A stretch of 28,193 nt of DNA from Glomus cerebriforme. Taxonomy: Eukaryota > Glomeromycota > Glomeromycetes > Glomerales > Glomeraceae. Of this stretch, positions 9,838 to 21,030 are shown piece by piece (the stretch's first letter is position 1; every line of letters begins with the position of its first letter). Position numbers and translations under genes: made by a program. The notes beneath the pieces are model-generated. The model was given only the letters and a program-made list of their open reading frames with translations, was not told where the DNA came from and did not search any database. The DNA is taken from assembly GCA_003550305.1 (NCBI GenBank), contig QKYT01000547.1:1-28193 (forward strand), written 5' to 3'.

Positions 9838-10996
9838 ATGTCAGACCAGTCCGATGATGCAGACCATGTTATAATGGCTAGTGATGATCTGGCTATTGAG
9901 GAAACTATATCAAGTAGAACAAGATCTAGATTGTCAAATAATTCAAATTGTAGAAGGTGATATTCAAAAATATTTATTGTATTTTTTTAAAAAAAAATAT
10001 AAATTTTTTTAACAAACTATTATATTTAAAATTAAAATAAGTCCAAAAATAAGTACACCAAAGAGCTGTAACGTGAACAAGACCACTAATTCAGATAAAG
10101 TCAAAAAATCAAACATTCGGCGGAGCAGCAACAATAATAGACTAGAAGAAAGATTCCCTGAAATTTCTGCAATTTTTGAATACAAAAAAAATAGCCGAAT
10201 GGAAGTAATAGATTTGTTGAAAAGAAATAATGATAATGATACAAATGTTATTTATATTAATTCCGAATCTATATCAGCAGAAAAGTTATATGAGTTATGT
10301 GATAGAGATATTTGGCTTTCATCTGATCATATAAATGCCTATCTTTCTTATCTGAACACGAAATTTCATAGTATATTTTCTCTTCCTTCGTTTTTTTATA
10401 CAAAGTTAACAACAACTGGCAGATACGATTATTCTTCTGTTGTACGTTGGACAAAAAAAACAGAAATTTTCAATAAAGAAATTATCTTTGTTCCAATTAA
10501 CTTGGATGAAACACATTGGATCTTGGCTACAATATTTATGAAGGATGAATATAGGATTGCAGTATTGGATTCATTAGGGATATTAACGAATGACAACGCT
10601 ATCGCTATTGGGAGACATCTCATTAGGTGGTTGAACGATGAATATTGTCATAAATTTAGAGTATATGATAATAATGAATATGAGAATCCGGATTTAAATG
10701 AAAGTATCCGTAAATCTACAATATTTGGAGACGCAGAAGAAATTAGTTTTACGTTTGATATAATGTTTCGGGAAAAACCTCCGCAGGTGGATGGATGTTC
10801 TTGTGGTGTATTTGTTTGTATGTTTGCGAGATTAATTGCAGAGAATGTCGAGAGAGATACAATCATGGAGATTGCAAAATGGCAAGAAGCTATTTTGAAA
10901 TTTAGAAAGGTTATGTGCACAGATTTATGGGAATATGCAAAAGCAAATGGGCAAGTAGACAAGGTGAAAATTGTGGATAATATTTTTTCACCCTAA
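9838..10996 (+). CDS. Ulp1/SENP-type cysteine protease (peptidase C48)
   Basis: C48 proteases mature SUMO or related ubiquitin-like proteins and remove them from targets, mostly in the nucleus. Exon 1 (9838-9956) and exon 2 (10042-10996) join across an 85-nt GT-AG intron to give 357 residues. The ATG at 9838 opens an acidic, Ser-rich N-terminal region; the frame is open from there, so a start inside exon 2 is not needed. The catalytic domain spans about 125-345: WLSSDHINAYLSYLN, then FVPINLDETHWILATI with His198, AVLDSLG with Asp216, and PPQVDGCSCGVFVCMFA with Gln288 and the nucleophile Cys294. The residue before the Cys is Ser, where most SUMO proteases have Asp (DCG). This may mark a different substrate, for example a NEDD8-like modifier. 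Family assignment is secure; substrate is unknown. Confidence 0.88.
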
Positions 10997-11528
10997 TATT
11001 ATTATTATTATTTTCCAGGATATTGGAAAGATAATAATTCTTAATGAGTTTAACTTCACATTGAAAATAAAAGTTTCTTTGGTGTGTGGTTTTTCTTATT
11101 TTTCTTGTTTGATTTAATGTATATTACAATCAGTTTAAATTATACTCAAGAAAAAATATTATTTACAAAATGTTTAGATCATTTTAACTTTGATTATTTT
11201 ATATGTAAATAAATTTTATTGATTTCAAAGAACAACGTAACTTTTTTAAAAGACAAAAATAGATAGGTGGATAAAGTTAGAGGTTACATATAATGTTAGG
11301 TGACAAATAGGGTTTTTTGCCATCTGTCCAAATCCAGTAACGTTTGGTTGCAACCATTGTAACATTCAATGTGTGACGATTTACAAATCATTGTCATTTA
11401 TAATAAACTTTGTTGAATGTTCGGCAAAATTTTTTCCAGTAATTGGCCGAGATAGCCTTGTTTTTACCCGCCTTAAAAAAAATATATATAACAACAAAAT
11501 TAATTTTTCTGCAATCTAAAAAGAAAAA
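10997..11528. other. Intergenic region before lipase gene
   Basis: The 3' flank of the protease gene and the 5' flank of the lipase gene share this 532-bp stretch. It contains AT-rich sequence and a slightly more GC-rich part at 11320-11470 that is the likely promoter area. No reading frame or repeat is supported. Confidence 0.45.
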
Positions 11529-13441
11529 ATGATTAATGATGGTGAAATTAGACAAGTTCATTTAGTAGTTTTTGTCCATGGGTAATATATACTGTACATT
11601 AATGATTTCATTATTTATAATTTTTTTCTAAAAAAATTTTTAATTAATTTAATTAGATTATGGGGAAATCCCAATCATCTAAAATATTTAGTTAATTTAT
11701 TTACACATTTTCATGGTGATAAATTACATCTGGTTAGTCAAATTTTAAAATTTTTTATCTGATTTTCATAATTTATTTAAATAATTTAAATAATTTAGTT
11801 AAATGCTAAATGTAATGTTTCGGATTATACATATGATGGTGTTGATGTATGTGGGAAAAGATTAGTTGGCGAGGTAAGAAAGTATTTACTTATTGTAGAT
11901 AAAATTTGATAATTTACAAAAGGAATTATAATCTTTTTTTTCTAAATTAGCTTTTCCATTTTTTTTTCAATTAGATTAAAGAAGAATTGAAATCAATTAA
12001 AGAAATGAATATTAAGATAACAAAATTTTCTATAATTGGATATTCACTTGGTGGATTAGTTTCAAGATATGCAATTGGATTATTATATTCTCAAGGATTT
12101 TTTAAATATATTGAACCAATCGTGTGTAACTTTTTTTTAATTGAATTTTCTTTTTTCGATTAAACAATATTTATTTTATTTATAACCATTTTCTTCCTGG
12201 TAAAAAAAAAAAAGTTCTTTACTACATTTGCTACGCCACATATAGGTATCAGAAGAGAAGATAATACAAAATGGATAAAATTTGTAAATTGGACCTCTTC
12301 AAACTTACTTTCTAAAACCGGTAATGAATATAAAATATATAAGTATATGATATTGCTTTATATACAATATTATTTACATTTTATAATATTTAGGGGAACA
12401 ATTGCAGTATATTGATAAATTTGAAGGGGATGAACCATTATTATATGTAATATCCAAACCAGGTAAACGAACGTACCTTTATTCCTTTTTTTCGAAAATT
12501 TAATAACAGTATGATCAATAACTTATTTGTTATTAGATACGGTATATTATAAAGCACTTGAATCTTTTAAATATCGTAAAATATATGCTAATGCTCGTAG
12601 AGATAATTCGGTACCATTTTGGACAGCAGCAATAACAGATGTTAATCCATTTGATAAATATAATGAATTAAATATGTAAGATTTTATTGTTTAATTAAAG
12701 AGAACAAAGAAAAAGAAAGGAAAAAAAGAGAACACCATTTTTCTAATATTATTATTTCTTTAAAATTGTAGAGTTACAAATGAAAAATGTGTAGATATTA
12801 TAGAATCAATATCATTATTAGCAAACCCGGAAGAAAATTATTTAATACATAAATCTACAATGAAATTAGTTCCTTATTATGCATTAATATTTATTTCTTT
12901 ACCTGTATTAGTACCTATTGGTAGCACAATATTATTAAGTACATTACCTACACACCTTTTTAAATCTAAACGACGTATTCAACAAGAGAAAATGAGAGAA
13001 GAGGGAGAAGAACATAAGGAGAGGGAAATATATAGAGATGAATTAATAGAAGAAATTAATACTATTGTCACTAATGTTGAAGAAAATGTTTTTGAAACTG
13101 CAATGAATTTAAAAAACTTTGTGGACAGTTCAGCGCTTGATATTTCAACACGAGAAGAAAATTCTTCTTTAAGTTCTGAAGAACAATGTCCCCCTGATCA
13201 TAAACATGGTACTCAAATTAGATTATCAAATTTTACCACCTCTCCGTTATTCCCAAAGTTAGCAATATCCAAAGCACAACATGATAGTTTTTTAAATTTA
13301 AACAAATTACAATTAGACAAAGTAGTAGTCTGCATGGATCATGCTTTGAATTCTCATGCTAGCATTATTGTTAGAGGTAGTTTTTATAATGAAGGTAAAG
13401 AATTACTAAAACTTTATGTCGAAGAAATTTTTCAACCGTAA
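11529..13441 (+). CDS. DUF676 putative serine lipase, Lpl1/Rog1-like
   Basis: These alpha/beta hydrolases act on phospho- or neutral lipids; yeast Lpl1 is a lipid-droplet phospholipase. Eight exons: 11529-11581, 11657-11732, 11799-11873, 11975-12121, 12215-12320, 12394-12462, 12537-12675, 12772-13441, giving 444 residues. The N-terminus has VHLVVFVHGLWGNPNHL, with the HG oxyanion motif at 17-18; IIGYSLGGLVSRYAIG carries the nucleophile Ser92 in G-x-S-x-G; FTTFATPHIGIRR is a family motif; ANARRDNSVPFWTAAI gives the probable acid Asp198; NSHASIIVRG near the end gives the probable His417. Between Asp and His, residues 254-280 form one long hydrophobic segment that could anchor the protein in a membrane or droplet, followed by a charged, Glu-rich insert. 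The exon 4 donor is an unusual GTGTGT. Family assignment is secure, substrate inferred. Confidence 0.88.
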
Positions 13442-14361
13442 TAATTAAATACACAACTTAATCAAGTATAAGGGTCACCCTAGAAGCATCAAATCTAGGC
13501 TTAATGATGTTAGGATATAACAAACCTTTGAACCTTCATCCTATGATAATATGATTGTAGTTGATAGAATTAATATTTTAAATATAATAGGATTGTTACA
13601 TACGATTGTGCAGAGATATATTTAGAATAAAAGAATATAAAGAAATCAAACAAATAAATATCGAGCAAAAAATAAGCGAAAAATACGCACAAATAAATGA
13701 GGGAATTTAAACAAAAAAATTATTATTTTGAATATTTCGTTCTAGTACGTATATAAAGGATAATATAATTGAACCTTGAAACGTTGATAATTCACAAGAT
13801 TAATTAATATAAAACGATGATAAATCGCAGAATGAAATTTATAACTTCATCCTTTTCAATATTCTTAAATCTTCTTTTAATCTTTCGTGTACTTCCATAT
13901 GCTATTGTAGAAGGGACGGAATTATAAAAAAAATTATCATTGTACAAAATAAAGTACTGACGAAATAGATTCAATTTGTGAAATTGACCGATAAAATTTG
14001 AATGAAGACAAATGAAGACAATGTTAATTTGACTTGGAGGTAAGGAACTACTAAATTGTAGTCAAAGCTGTTTTTGTATTGTTTGAAGGTTAAAATGCGA
14101 ATGAACTTCATATCAGAAATTATAGTTTAAATTCATGAACTACACAACTAAAATTTCCGAACGCAAAGGTAAATCATAAATATGTATATATATATAAATC
14201 TGGCTTGGGAATTATGATGCAATAATAACGGGAAAATACGGTATATAAAGCATATATGCTCATTATATTAATTATTACACGATTTATTATTACAAAGAAT
14301 TATTCTAAGCGAAAAAAATTTAAAATACAAATATAAAAGTACAAACATCATTTTGGTTTAT
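13442..14361. other. Tail-to-tail intergenic region, lipase / MFS
   Basis: This 920-bp stretch lies between two converging genes. It is AT-rich with a (TA) run near 14180-14200 and many short A/T words, and I find no frame over 60 codons, RNA gene or repeat in it. Confidence 0.45.
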
Positions 14362-16955
14362 TTAATTACTTTCCCGAACTTTTTCACTCTCTCCTTTTAC
14401 ATCTCTTGCTGGTTTAATATTCTTCATAAATAATGCGGAAATAAGGGTCAAAGCTCCCATCACAATTACTACTTTAAATGAGATATCAAATGATAATACA
14501 AAAGCGCGCATAATAGAATTGGGTACATTTCCTAATTCTCCTCCTTCAAATCCATTATGACCACTGCCACCACCTGGTAAATGGTCACTTAATCCATTAT
14601 TGAACACTGTACCAAGAATTGCTACACCAAATACCGCTCCAACTGAAAAAGTAAAAAAGAAATAAAGTTAAATTAGTATACTCTTCATATTACTTTACTA
14701 TTTTATATGAACTTACTTGTTCTAAAGAAAGTCAATAAAGAAGTAACACTAGCAAGGTCTTCATAAGCCACAACTTGCTGTGAAGCTAAAAGGGTAGTCT
14801 GCATTATAGCGCCTACATTAATTTTATTAATTTCTCATTTTATTATAAATCTTTGTACTTCAGCTAAAATGTACCTTTTGAGAAACTTACCTATACCAAT
14901 ACCTGAAATCAATAGATATCCAATCAATTCTCCTCTCGTGCTAGTATCAGAAAAAGTACTCATCAATCCAGCTCCAGTTATAATTAAAATACCACCTATA
15001 ATACATAATAATTTATATGAAATTATAGTTGTACGTGATACTAATTGTCCTGTAAATATAACTGTAAAAACTACTGCTAAAATAAGTGGTAATATCTCTA
15101 ATCCAGCTCTTGTGGCTGTATTACATGGCAAACAAAATTTATGTGTAAGAAATTATGAAGTAATAAAAGAAAATGAAAATTGGTCAAGAAAATATTATAT
15201 GACCTACCTGTAGCACCTTTTACAATTTGGAAGAATAAAGGAGTAAAATATACCATTCCAAAGAAAGCCATTCCTTGGAAAAAGTTTACTGCGAAACACG
15301 CTGCTACCATCCGATCCTTAAACAATCGTCCTAAAATGTTAAAATAAAATACGATAGTACACTTTATTACATTAAAAAAATTTCTAAAGGTGTTTACCTA
15401 CCAGGAGCAATTGGTTCAATTGCAATATATTTCTCTACGAACGCGAAAATAATAAATCCCAAAGCCCCAACACACAATAAAACTATAATAACTGGTGAAT
15501 CCCATTTATATTTACTTCCTCCCCAATTCAATGGCAATAATAATGCTATTGTCGAACATACTAAAACAAATGTTCCCAAAAAATCTATTCTTTTAAATTT
15601 TTCTAGTAATGACCCTGATATATACGGTAATCGAAGGAAAAAGATTACACAAATAATAGTTATAACACCGAATGGAAGATTTATATAAAATGCCCATCTA
15701 ATAAAAGAAAAGTGTATCAGAGAATTCAAAATTATTAAAAGTAAATATTATTATTTTCTTATTTTCTGAATATTTACCTCCATGTTATTGAACTAAAAAA
15801 TATATATATATATATAAGTATAAGATAATGAATTGAATATTAAAATGTAATTTTAAATAAAAAGTATCTTACTCAGTAAATGCACCTCCGAGCAATGGTC
15901 CAACGATCGAAGAAATGCCGAAAACGCCACCGACAATTCCTTGATATTTTCCACGATCTTGTAATGAAACAATATCCGAGATAATAATAAAAACCAATCT
16001 AAAATGATAAATAAAAACATTAAAGAGATTTTAATAATTTCACGAATAGTTATCTGTAAAAATATCAAAAAAATAATAATAATAATAAATAAATAAAATA
16101 TATAATTATTACCCAATGATACCTCCTCCCCCGGTTCCAGCAATAGCACGTGCAATAATTAGACACGTCTATTGAATTTTTGGTACATGTTAATAATTAA
16201 TGAAAAGAATGAAAATCATTTTAAAATTATTATAATTACCATGTTTGGCGAAAGTCCACAAATAAGCGATCCAAGTTCAAATAAGAAAATAGCTATCAAA
16301 AATGTTATTTTCCTACCAAAAATATCGGCAAGTTTTCCATACGTAGGTTGAAATGCAGTCTTAAAGAAATTAAAACAAAAGTATTAGAACTTTGAATGTA
16401 ATCACGTGAATTTCTATTTCTTACCGCAGTAAGCAAATATGCAGTTCCGACCCATGCGATTTGATCAAGCGCCGAGAATTCATTAGCAATTGCATGTAAT
16501 GCAGTAGCAACTATAGTTTGATCCAAAGCAGCCAAGAAAATACCAAATGCAAGTCTATACAAATTAATACATTTAGTTAAGAAGATTTTTTTTTAAAAAA
16601 ATAATATATATATATATATATTTTCAATAATTATATACCCAATAAATACCAAGGATAATCTAGTTTTTGTTAAAGGAGCTCTATCATTATATGGTTGTTC
16701 TTCAATTTCCACTTCCTGTCCCTGATTTTGATTTGATTTTTCGTTCTTAATATTTGCCATTTCAACATCTCTATTCTCTGAAGGTAAATTCATCTTTAAA
16801 TCTTGATTTGATTTTTCATCTTTAACATTACTATTATTAACTATAGAATTTTCTGCTTCACTTGTGGAAGTAGTTGTAGCATTATTTTCCGGGATTTCGA
16901 TTATAGCGGACGTACCGTCTGCGATATTATTATGATTATTTATTTCTTGAGACAT
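14362..16955 (-). CDS. MFS drug/H+ antiporter, DHA2 (14-spanner) type
   Basis: DHA2 carriers export drugs, organic acids or basic amino acids by proton exchange at the plasma or vacuolar membrane. Eleven minus-strand exons: 16955-16639, 16554-16425, 16359-16240, 16168-16113, 15998-15873, 15792-15778, 15697-15402, 15330-15208, 15115-14891, 14812-14717, 14642-14362, giving 594 residues. After a 97-residue Asn/Glu-rich cytosolic tail, TM1 carries LDQTIVATALHAI (motif D1), loop 2-3 has YGKLADIFGRK (motif A, 156-166), TM4 has IARAIAGTGGGGIIG, and TM5 has the antiporter motif GPLLGGAFT (motif C, 241-249). WRWAFYINLPFGV follows, and later TATRAGLEILPL and FFRTIGAVFGVAILGTVF, all usual in Azr1/Vba-like members. 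Exon 6 is only 15 nt and encodes the start of DSITWRW. It diverges from the F-box gene. Substrate cannot be told from sequence. Confidence 0.93.
16725..16829 (-). repeat. Internal duplication in MFS N-terminal tail
   Basis: Two 30-nt stretches, 16725-16754 and 16800-16829, differ at few positions and encode NIKNEKSNQN and NVKDEKSNQD in the same frame, 25 codons apart. This is a small in-frame repeat in the disordered tail, probably from local slippage or duplication. Confidence 0.6.
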
Positions 16956-17579
16956 TATAATTAAATGAAATGGTGCAATTACTAATTTTTACATTAAATC
17001 TGAAAAAAAAAAAATTATAATAAAAAAACCATCAAAAATTTCTTGATAGAAAGTGAATTCGGAATACAATATAAATAATAATAAAATTATGTCGTGTTTA
17101 ACTAAAATTTTAGTTCGCGCCGAAAACGGGCCGAAAATTTTCCGATATTACAACATACGTTTGCTCTATTTGGAATTGTTTAATGTAACATTAATTTTTT
17201 AGAATTTTTAAGAATTTTTTTTAGAATTAAAAAAAAAAAATTCCCACACAAACAAAAAGTAAATCATCATTAATTTAGTAAATATTAAAATCATAAATGG
17301 TAAAGTGGATTATCAAAAAGAATAAAAGAATGCATGATCAAACTGCGGAAAAAAGTATGAATAACCATTAACACGTGTTTAATAGATTATAATGTAAAAA
17401 AGATGTACAGTATCTGTGATCTGTGATGCAAATCATACAAATCTCGTTACATCGGGATAATTCACTAAATCTGGTTTGAAACAATTCGGACACAATAAAT
17501 AAATGAAGAAATAGAAATTCCGTAAGAAAAAAAAAAAAAAAGAAAATTTTTTTTTTTACCTCTAAAACTTTATTCAAGT
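16956..17579. promoter_or_regulatory. Divergent promoter region MFS / F-box
   Basis: This 624-bp region separates two outward-facing start codons. It has a GC-richer island at 17113-17146 with TTCGCGCC, similar to an E2F/MBF-type site, and GGGCCG nearby. A CACGTG hexamer lies at 17372-17377, about 200 bp before the F-box start. Long poly-A and poly-T tracts flank both starts (16997-17010, 17228-17240, 17526-17560). Function is inferred from motifs only. Confidence 0.35.
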
Positions 17580-19283
17580 ATGGAAACACATAATTTAAAT
17601 ATTAAAAATAACAAATATCATCGTCACACTTTAAAGAAATTTAATAACTCAAATACTAAAAATAATATTCAAGTATTAAAATTAACAAGTTATTGTTTGG
17701 AAGAAATATGTAAACATTTAAATGATGATAGAAAGGCACTTTTTTCTTGTGCATTAATTAATCGAACATGGTGTAAAATAGCTATTCCTATACTTTGGTC
17801 AAGACCTTTTATTAATCCAATGTATGGTAATAATTTAAATATATTTTGGACATATATATCATGTCTTCCAATAGATAAGAAACAAATATTAGCAAATAAA
17901 GGAATAAAATTATCAAATCCAAAACGAAAACCATTATTTGATTATATAAAATATTTAAAAGGATTTGATTGTTTAAATTTTCAAATAGCATTAAGTCAAT
18001 GGGTAGGAAAGACAGGACTTCATCTTAATTCTAATAATTTAATGGATAAATTAAGTCCAACAGAATTAAAATATAAAACAGAATTATGTAATCAATTAAT
18101 AGGATCTTATTTATTATCACATTCAAAAAATTTAAAACATCTTAAATATGATCATGATAGTACTGGAATAATGAATATATTAACTTTATATTCAACAAAT
18201 GAATTTTTTCAAATATTTATAAAACTTGAAACATTAGAATTAAAAGATACAATATTTCATGAAAATTGGACATCTAGAGCTGAAAGATTTTCACAACTTT
18301 CAAGTAAATTATCAATGTGTAATCGTAAATTACAAAATATTTCAATATCTTTGGAAATTGGAAAGAAAAAACAAATTCAATTAAAATATTGTAGACCAAT
18401 ATTAGATTTAATTAAATATCAAAATAATTTAAAATTTCTTAAAATTTGTGAATTTTGGAATCCTTTAAATTCAGAAATATTTTTTGATGCATTAAAAAGT
18501 CAAACAAATTCTTTAACATATTTAAGTTTAACTAGATTATCACAATATCATTTATTATTACCTATATTAACACAATGTTATAATTTAAATACTTTGGAAT
18601 TTTGGACTATTAAAGAATTAGATCAAGATGAAAGAGAATTAAATAGGGATGATTTTGCTAATTTAACATGTTCAAGACAACAAATTTTTATAAAAAGATT
18701 AATTTGTTATGATCATGGTGATGATTCGGATTTTTTAACTTTGGTTAGAGGTATAATTATTAGAATGGCTAATAGAAATTTAAAGGAATTAAAATTTCAA
18801 AATGTTACTATTGAATTACTTGATTTAATTAATTTATATTGTTCAATAATTTCAAATTTATATTTAACTATTGATTATTCTACTCTTATACATTTTTTAC
18901 CTATTTTATCAACTTTATATCATTTAGAATATTTATATTTATTTGAATATAAAAAAATTTCTTTCTCTTTTGATTTAATCGTTCGTTTAGCGAAATCAAT
19001 TCCAAATTCTTTACGTCATTTAGATGTTACATTTCAATTAACTCCTGTAATGTTAAAAATTTTATTTGAAAATTGTTCTGCAAGATTAAATGTTTTAGTC
19101 TTACATATTGATGGAATGGATGATAAATATTTAGAAGCTGTCATTGATTATGTTGAAAGATATAAAAGTTTGGATACATTTAAATTTGATGGAAATGATA
19201 TAAAATTTAGTCGTAAAATTTATAAAAAAGCAAAGAAAATTATTTCTGTAATTAGGAATTATAGAACATTTACTTTATATTAA
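17580..19283 (+). CDS. F-box protein with degenerate LRR-like repeats
   Basis: F-box proteins bind Skp1 through the F-box and bring targets to SCF ubiquitin ligases. This is a single open frame of 567 residues without introns. The F-box lies at about 34-77 (LKLTSYCLEEICKHL, then ALFSCALINRTWCKIAIPIL ending W-S-R-P), the form common in Glomeromycotina F-box families. The rest shows irregular leucine-rich periods such as LKHLKYDHDS, NLNTLEFWTI, LEYLYLFEY and SLRHLDVTFQL, consistent with an LRR-like solenoid for target binding. It is strongly A/T-biased, with Leu mostly TTA and Asn AAT. The gene ends 46 bp from the end of the converging NRAMP gene. The lack of introns, unlike its neighbours, fits a recently duplicated or retro-copied family member. 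Target unknown. Confidence 0.85.
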   Translation: METHNLNIKNNKYHRHTLKKFNNSNTKNNIQVLKLTSYCLEEICKHLNDDRKALFSCALINRTWCKIAIPILWSRPFINPMYGNNLNIFWTYISCLPIDKKQILANKGIKLSNPKRKPLFDYIKYLKGFDCLNFQIALSQWVGKTGLHLNSNNLMDKLSPTELKYKTELCNQLIGSYLLSHSKNLKHLKYDHDSTGIMNILTLYSTNEFFQIFIKLETLELKDTIFHENWTSRAERFSQLSSKLSMCNRKLQNISISLEIGKKKQIQLKYCRPILDLIKYQNNLKFLKICEFWNPLNSEIFFDALKSQTNSLTYLSLTRLSQYHLLLPILTQCYNLNTLEFWTIKELDQDERELNRDDFANLTCSRQQIFIKRLICYDHGDDSDFLTLVRGIIIRMANRNLKELKFQNVTIELLDLINLYCSIISNLYLTIDYSTLIHFLPILSTLYHLEYLYLFEYKKISFSFDLIVRLAKSIPNSLRHLDVTFQLTPVMLKILFENCSARLNVLVLHIDGMDDKYLEAVIDYVERYKSLDTFKFDGNDIKFSRKIYKKAKKIISVIRNYRTFTLY

Positions 19284-19329
19284 TTTTTATATATATTTAT
19301 ATATATTTATTATATACTGTATATGTATT
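19284..19329. terminator. 46-bp shared 3' end of converging genes
   Basis: The stop codons of the F-box gene (19281-19283) and of the NRAMP gene (19330-19332) face each other across 46 bp made almost only of A and T, with tandem TTTATATATA words and a TACTGTATATGTA palindrome-like core. Both transcripts must end in, or run past, each other here. The role as a two-way termination and polyadenylation region is inferred. Confidence 0.35.
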
Positions 19330-20791
19330 TTAAATTTTCATTTTCTCGAATTCATATATAATATAATAAATTAAATATAAATTTAAATTTAAAAGTATAA
19401 TACAAACTATTAAAGAAATTATTATTAAATAAATTGAATTAGAAAAATCGATCAAATATTTTTCAATAATTTCTTCATTTAATATTTCAATTTCCACCGT
19501 TGGTTTATCAATCTTTCTAATATCAATTCTCATCACTTTTTTTATACTAGTAAAATATGTTAAAGGTATAATGGCAAAAGGTAAATAAATACTTAAAATA
19601 ACTTGACTCATAATTAAAAGATTATTTAATCCAATTTCACCTTCATATATAGCAATAAACATAGCTGGTAAAATTGCTATACTACGAGTGAATAAATTTC
19701 TTAACCATGGAGTTAATTTTAAACCAATAAATCCTTCCATAATAATTTGTCCTGCTACTGTAGCTGATAATGTTGAACTTTGTCCTGATAATAATAATGC
19801 TAAAGCGAAAATTGTTGCGGCTGTTTGTCCTACAAATTCTTTTAATAAATCATATGAATCAAATAAATTCGCTATTTCTTTATGTTTATTATAATAAAAT
19901 TTTGCTGATACGATTAATATTGATACATTAATAAATAATGCAAATATTAATGCTATAATTAAATCTATTATAGATAATCTAATCGTATTTTTTATCACTT
20001 TATTGAATTTTTCTTTATCTATAACTTTTAATCCTTTCGTTTGTTCACGATATTTTCTCGCTTTAACTAAATGAGAATGTAAATATAAATTATGTGGCAT
20101 AACTGTTGCTCCAATTATTCCAATAGTAATATATAATGTTGATGAATTAGAAAAGATTTTTGAACTTGGTAAAAATCCTTTTAAAATTTCTTTTCCGTCA
20201 GGTTTCGAATAAATCAGTTCTATTATAAAACAAATTCCAACCGCTCCGATTAAAATCATTACTAATGATTCTAATATTCTTGCGGCTCTCATATCATTAC
20301 CACGATAAAAAAGTAATAATATCATTACATCTAATCCTGTTATTGCAACTCCCCATGGTAATGGTATGGAAAATAATAATTTTAATGCCATAGCACTTCC
20401 GATCACATCTGCCAAATCACATGCTATTATCGATATTTCACATAAAATGTAAAGCGTGTAATTTATATATTTTGGTAAAAACATTTTACATGCTTGTGCT
20501 AAATCCAATCCTGTTACTGCTCCCAATTTAATTGATAATGATTGTAATATAATTGTCATTATATTCGAAAAAAATAATACGAATAATAATTGATAACCAA
20601 ATTGTGAACCAGCTGATAAATCTGTTGCCCAATTTCCTGGATCAAGATATCCAACTGCAATAACTGAAAAGAAAAAATAAAATTGATTTATAATAAAAAA
20701 GAAAAAGAAAAAAAATAATAATCTTTAAATAGTTACCATATCCTGGTCCAACGAAACTAAGAAATTTTTTAATACTTATTAATAAATCCAT
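19330..20791 (-). CDS. NRAMP-family Mn/Fe transporter (Smf-like)
   Basis: NRAMP proteins bring divalent metals such as Mn(II) and Fe(II) into the cytosol with protons. Two minus-strand exons, 20791-20737 and 20663-19330, give 462 residues. TM1 has VIAVGYLDPGNWATDLSAGS with the metal-binding Asp26 and Asn29; the loop after TM3 and TM4 has CEISIIACDLADVIGSAMAL; TM6 has GATVMPHNLYLHSHLVKAR with metal ligand Met207 and His209; LALLLSGQSSTLSATVAGQI and EGFIGLKLTPWLRNLFTRS are the NRAMP transport signature region. Length is short but complete (11 spans expected; yeast Smf proteins have longer tails). The first exon is only 18 codons and carries FVGPGY. It shares a 239-bp divergent promoter with the AAA gene and is tail-to-tail with the F-box gene. 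Metal preference and membrane cannot be told from sequence. Confidence 0.94.
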
Positions 20792-21030
20792 TAAAGATTT
20801 TTTTTAAGAAGGATAAGGAAAGAAATTTTCTTGGCTTAGCATATTCAATACGTTTTATTTACTAAGAGAATCATGTGAAAGATACTACTACTTTATATAA
20901 CAAAAACGAAAATTATACTATGAACGAAAACTTTTGACGTTTCCTATTATAGATATGATCGACCAAAAATCAGGTATAAATTCGAGGCTTTTCCAAATAT
21001 TTTACCTTTATCTTTTTTAATTTTTTTATA
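20792..21030. promoter_or_regulatory. Short divergent promoter NRAMP / AAA ATPase
   Basis: Only 239 bp separate the two start codons, so their promoters must overlap. The sequence has poly-T/poly-A near each start, a CATGTG half-like hexamer at about 20872 and an ACGTTT word near 20937. No strong known site stands out. Shared control is inferred. Confidence 0.35.

Noticed and set aside
10269..10962. Three minus-strand frames opposite the Ulp protease
   Set aside because: They are antisense to a conserved catalytic domain and show no family features.
14869..15213. Plus-strand 114-codon frame
   Set aside because: It is antisense to MFS membrane spans and crosses an exon-intron border of the real gene.
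15853..16155. Minus-strand 100-codon frame rich in Ile and Phe
   Set aside because: It runs through an MFS intron and reads parts of exons 4 and 5 out of frame.
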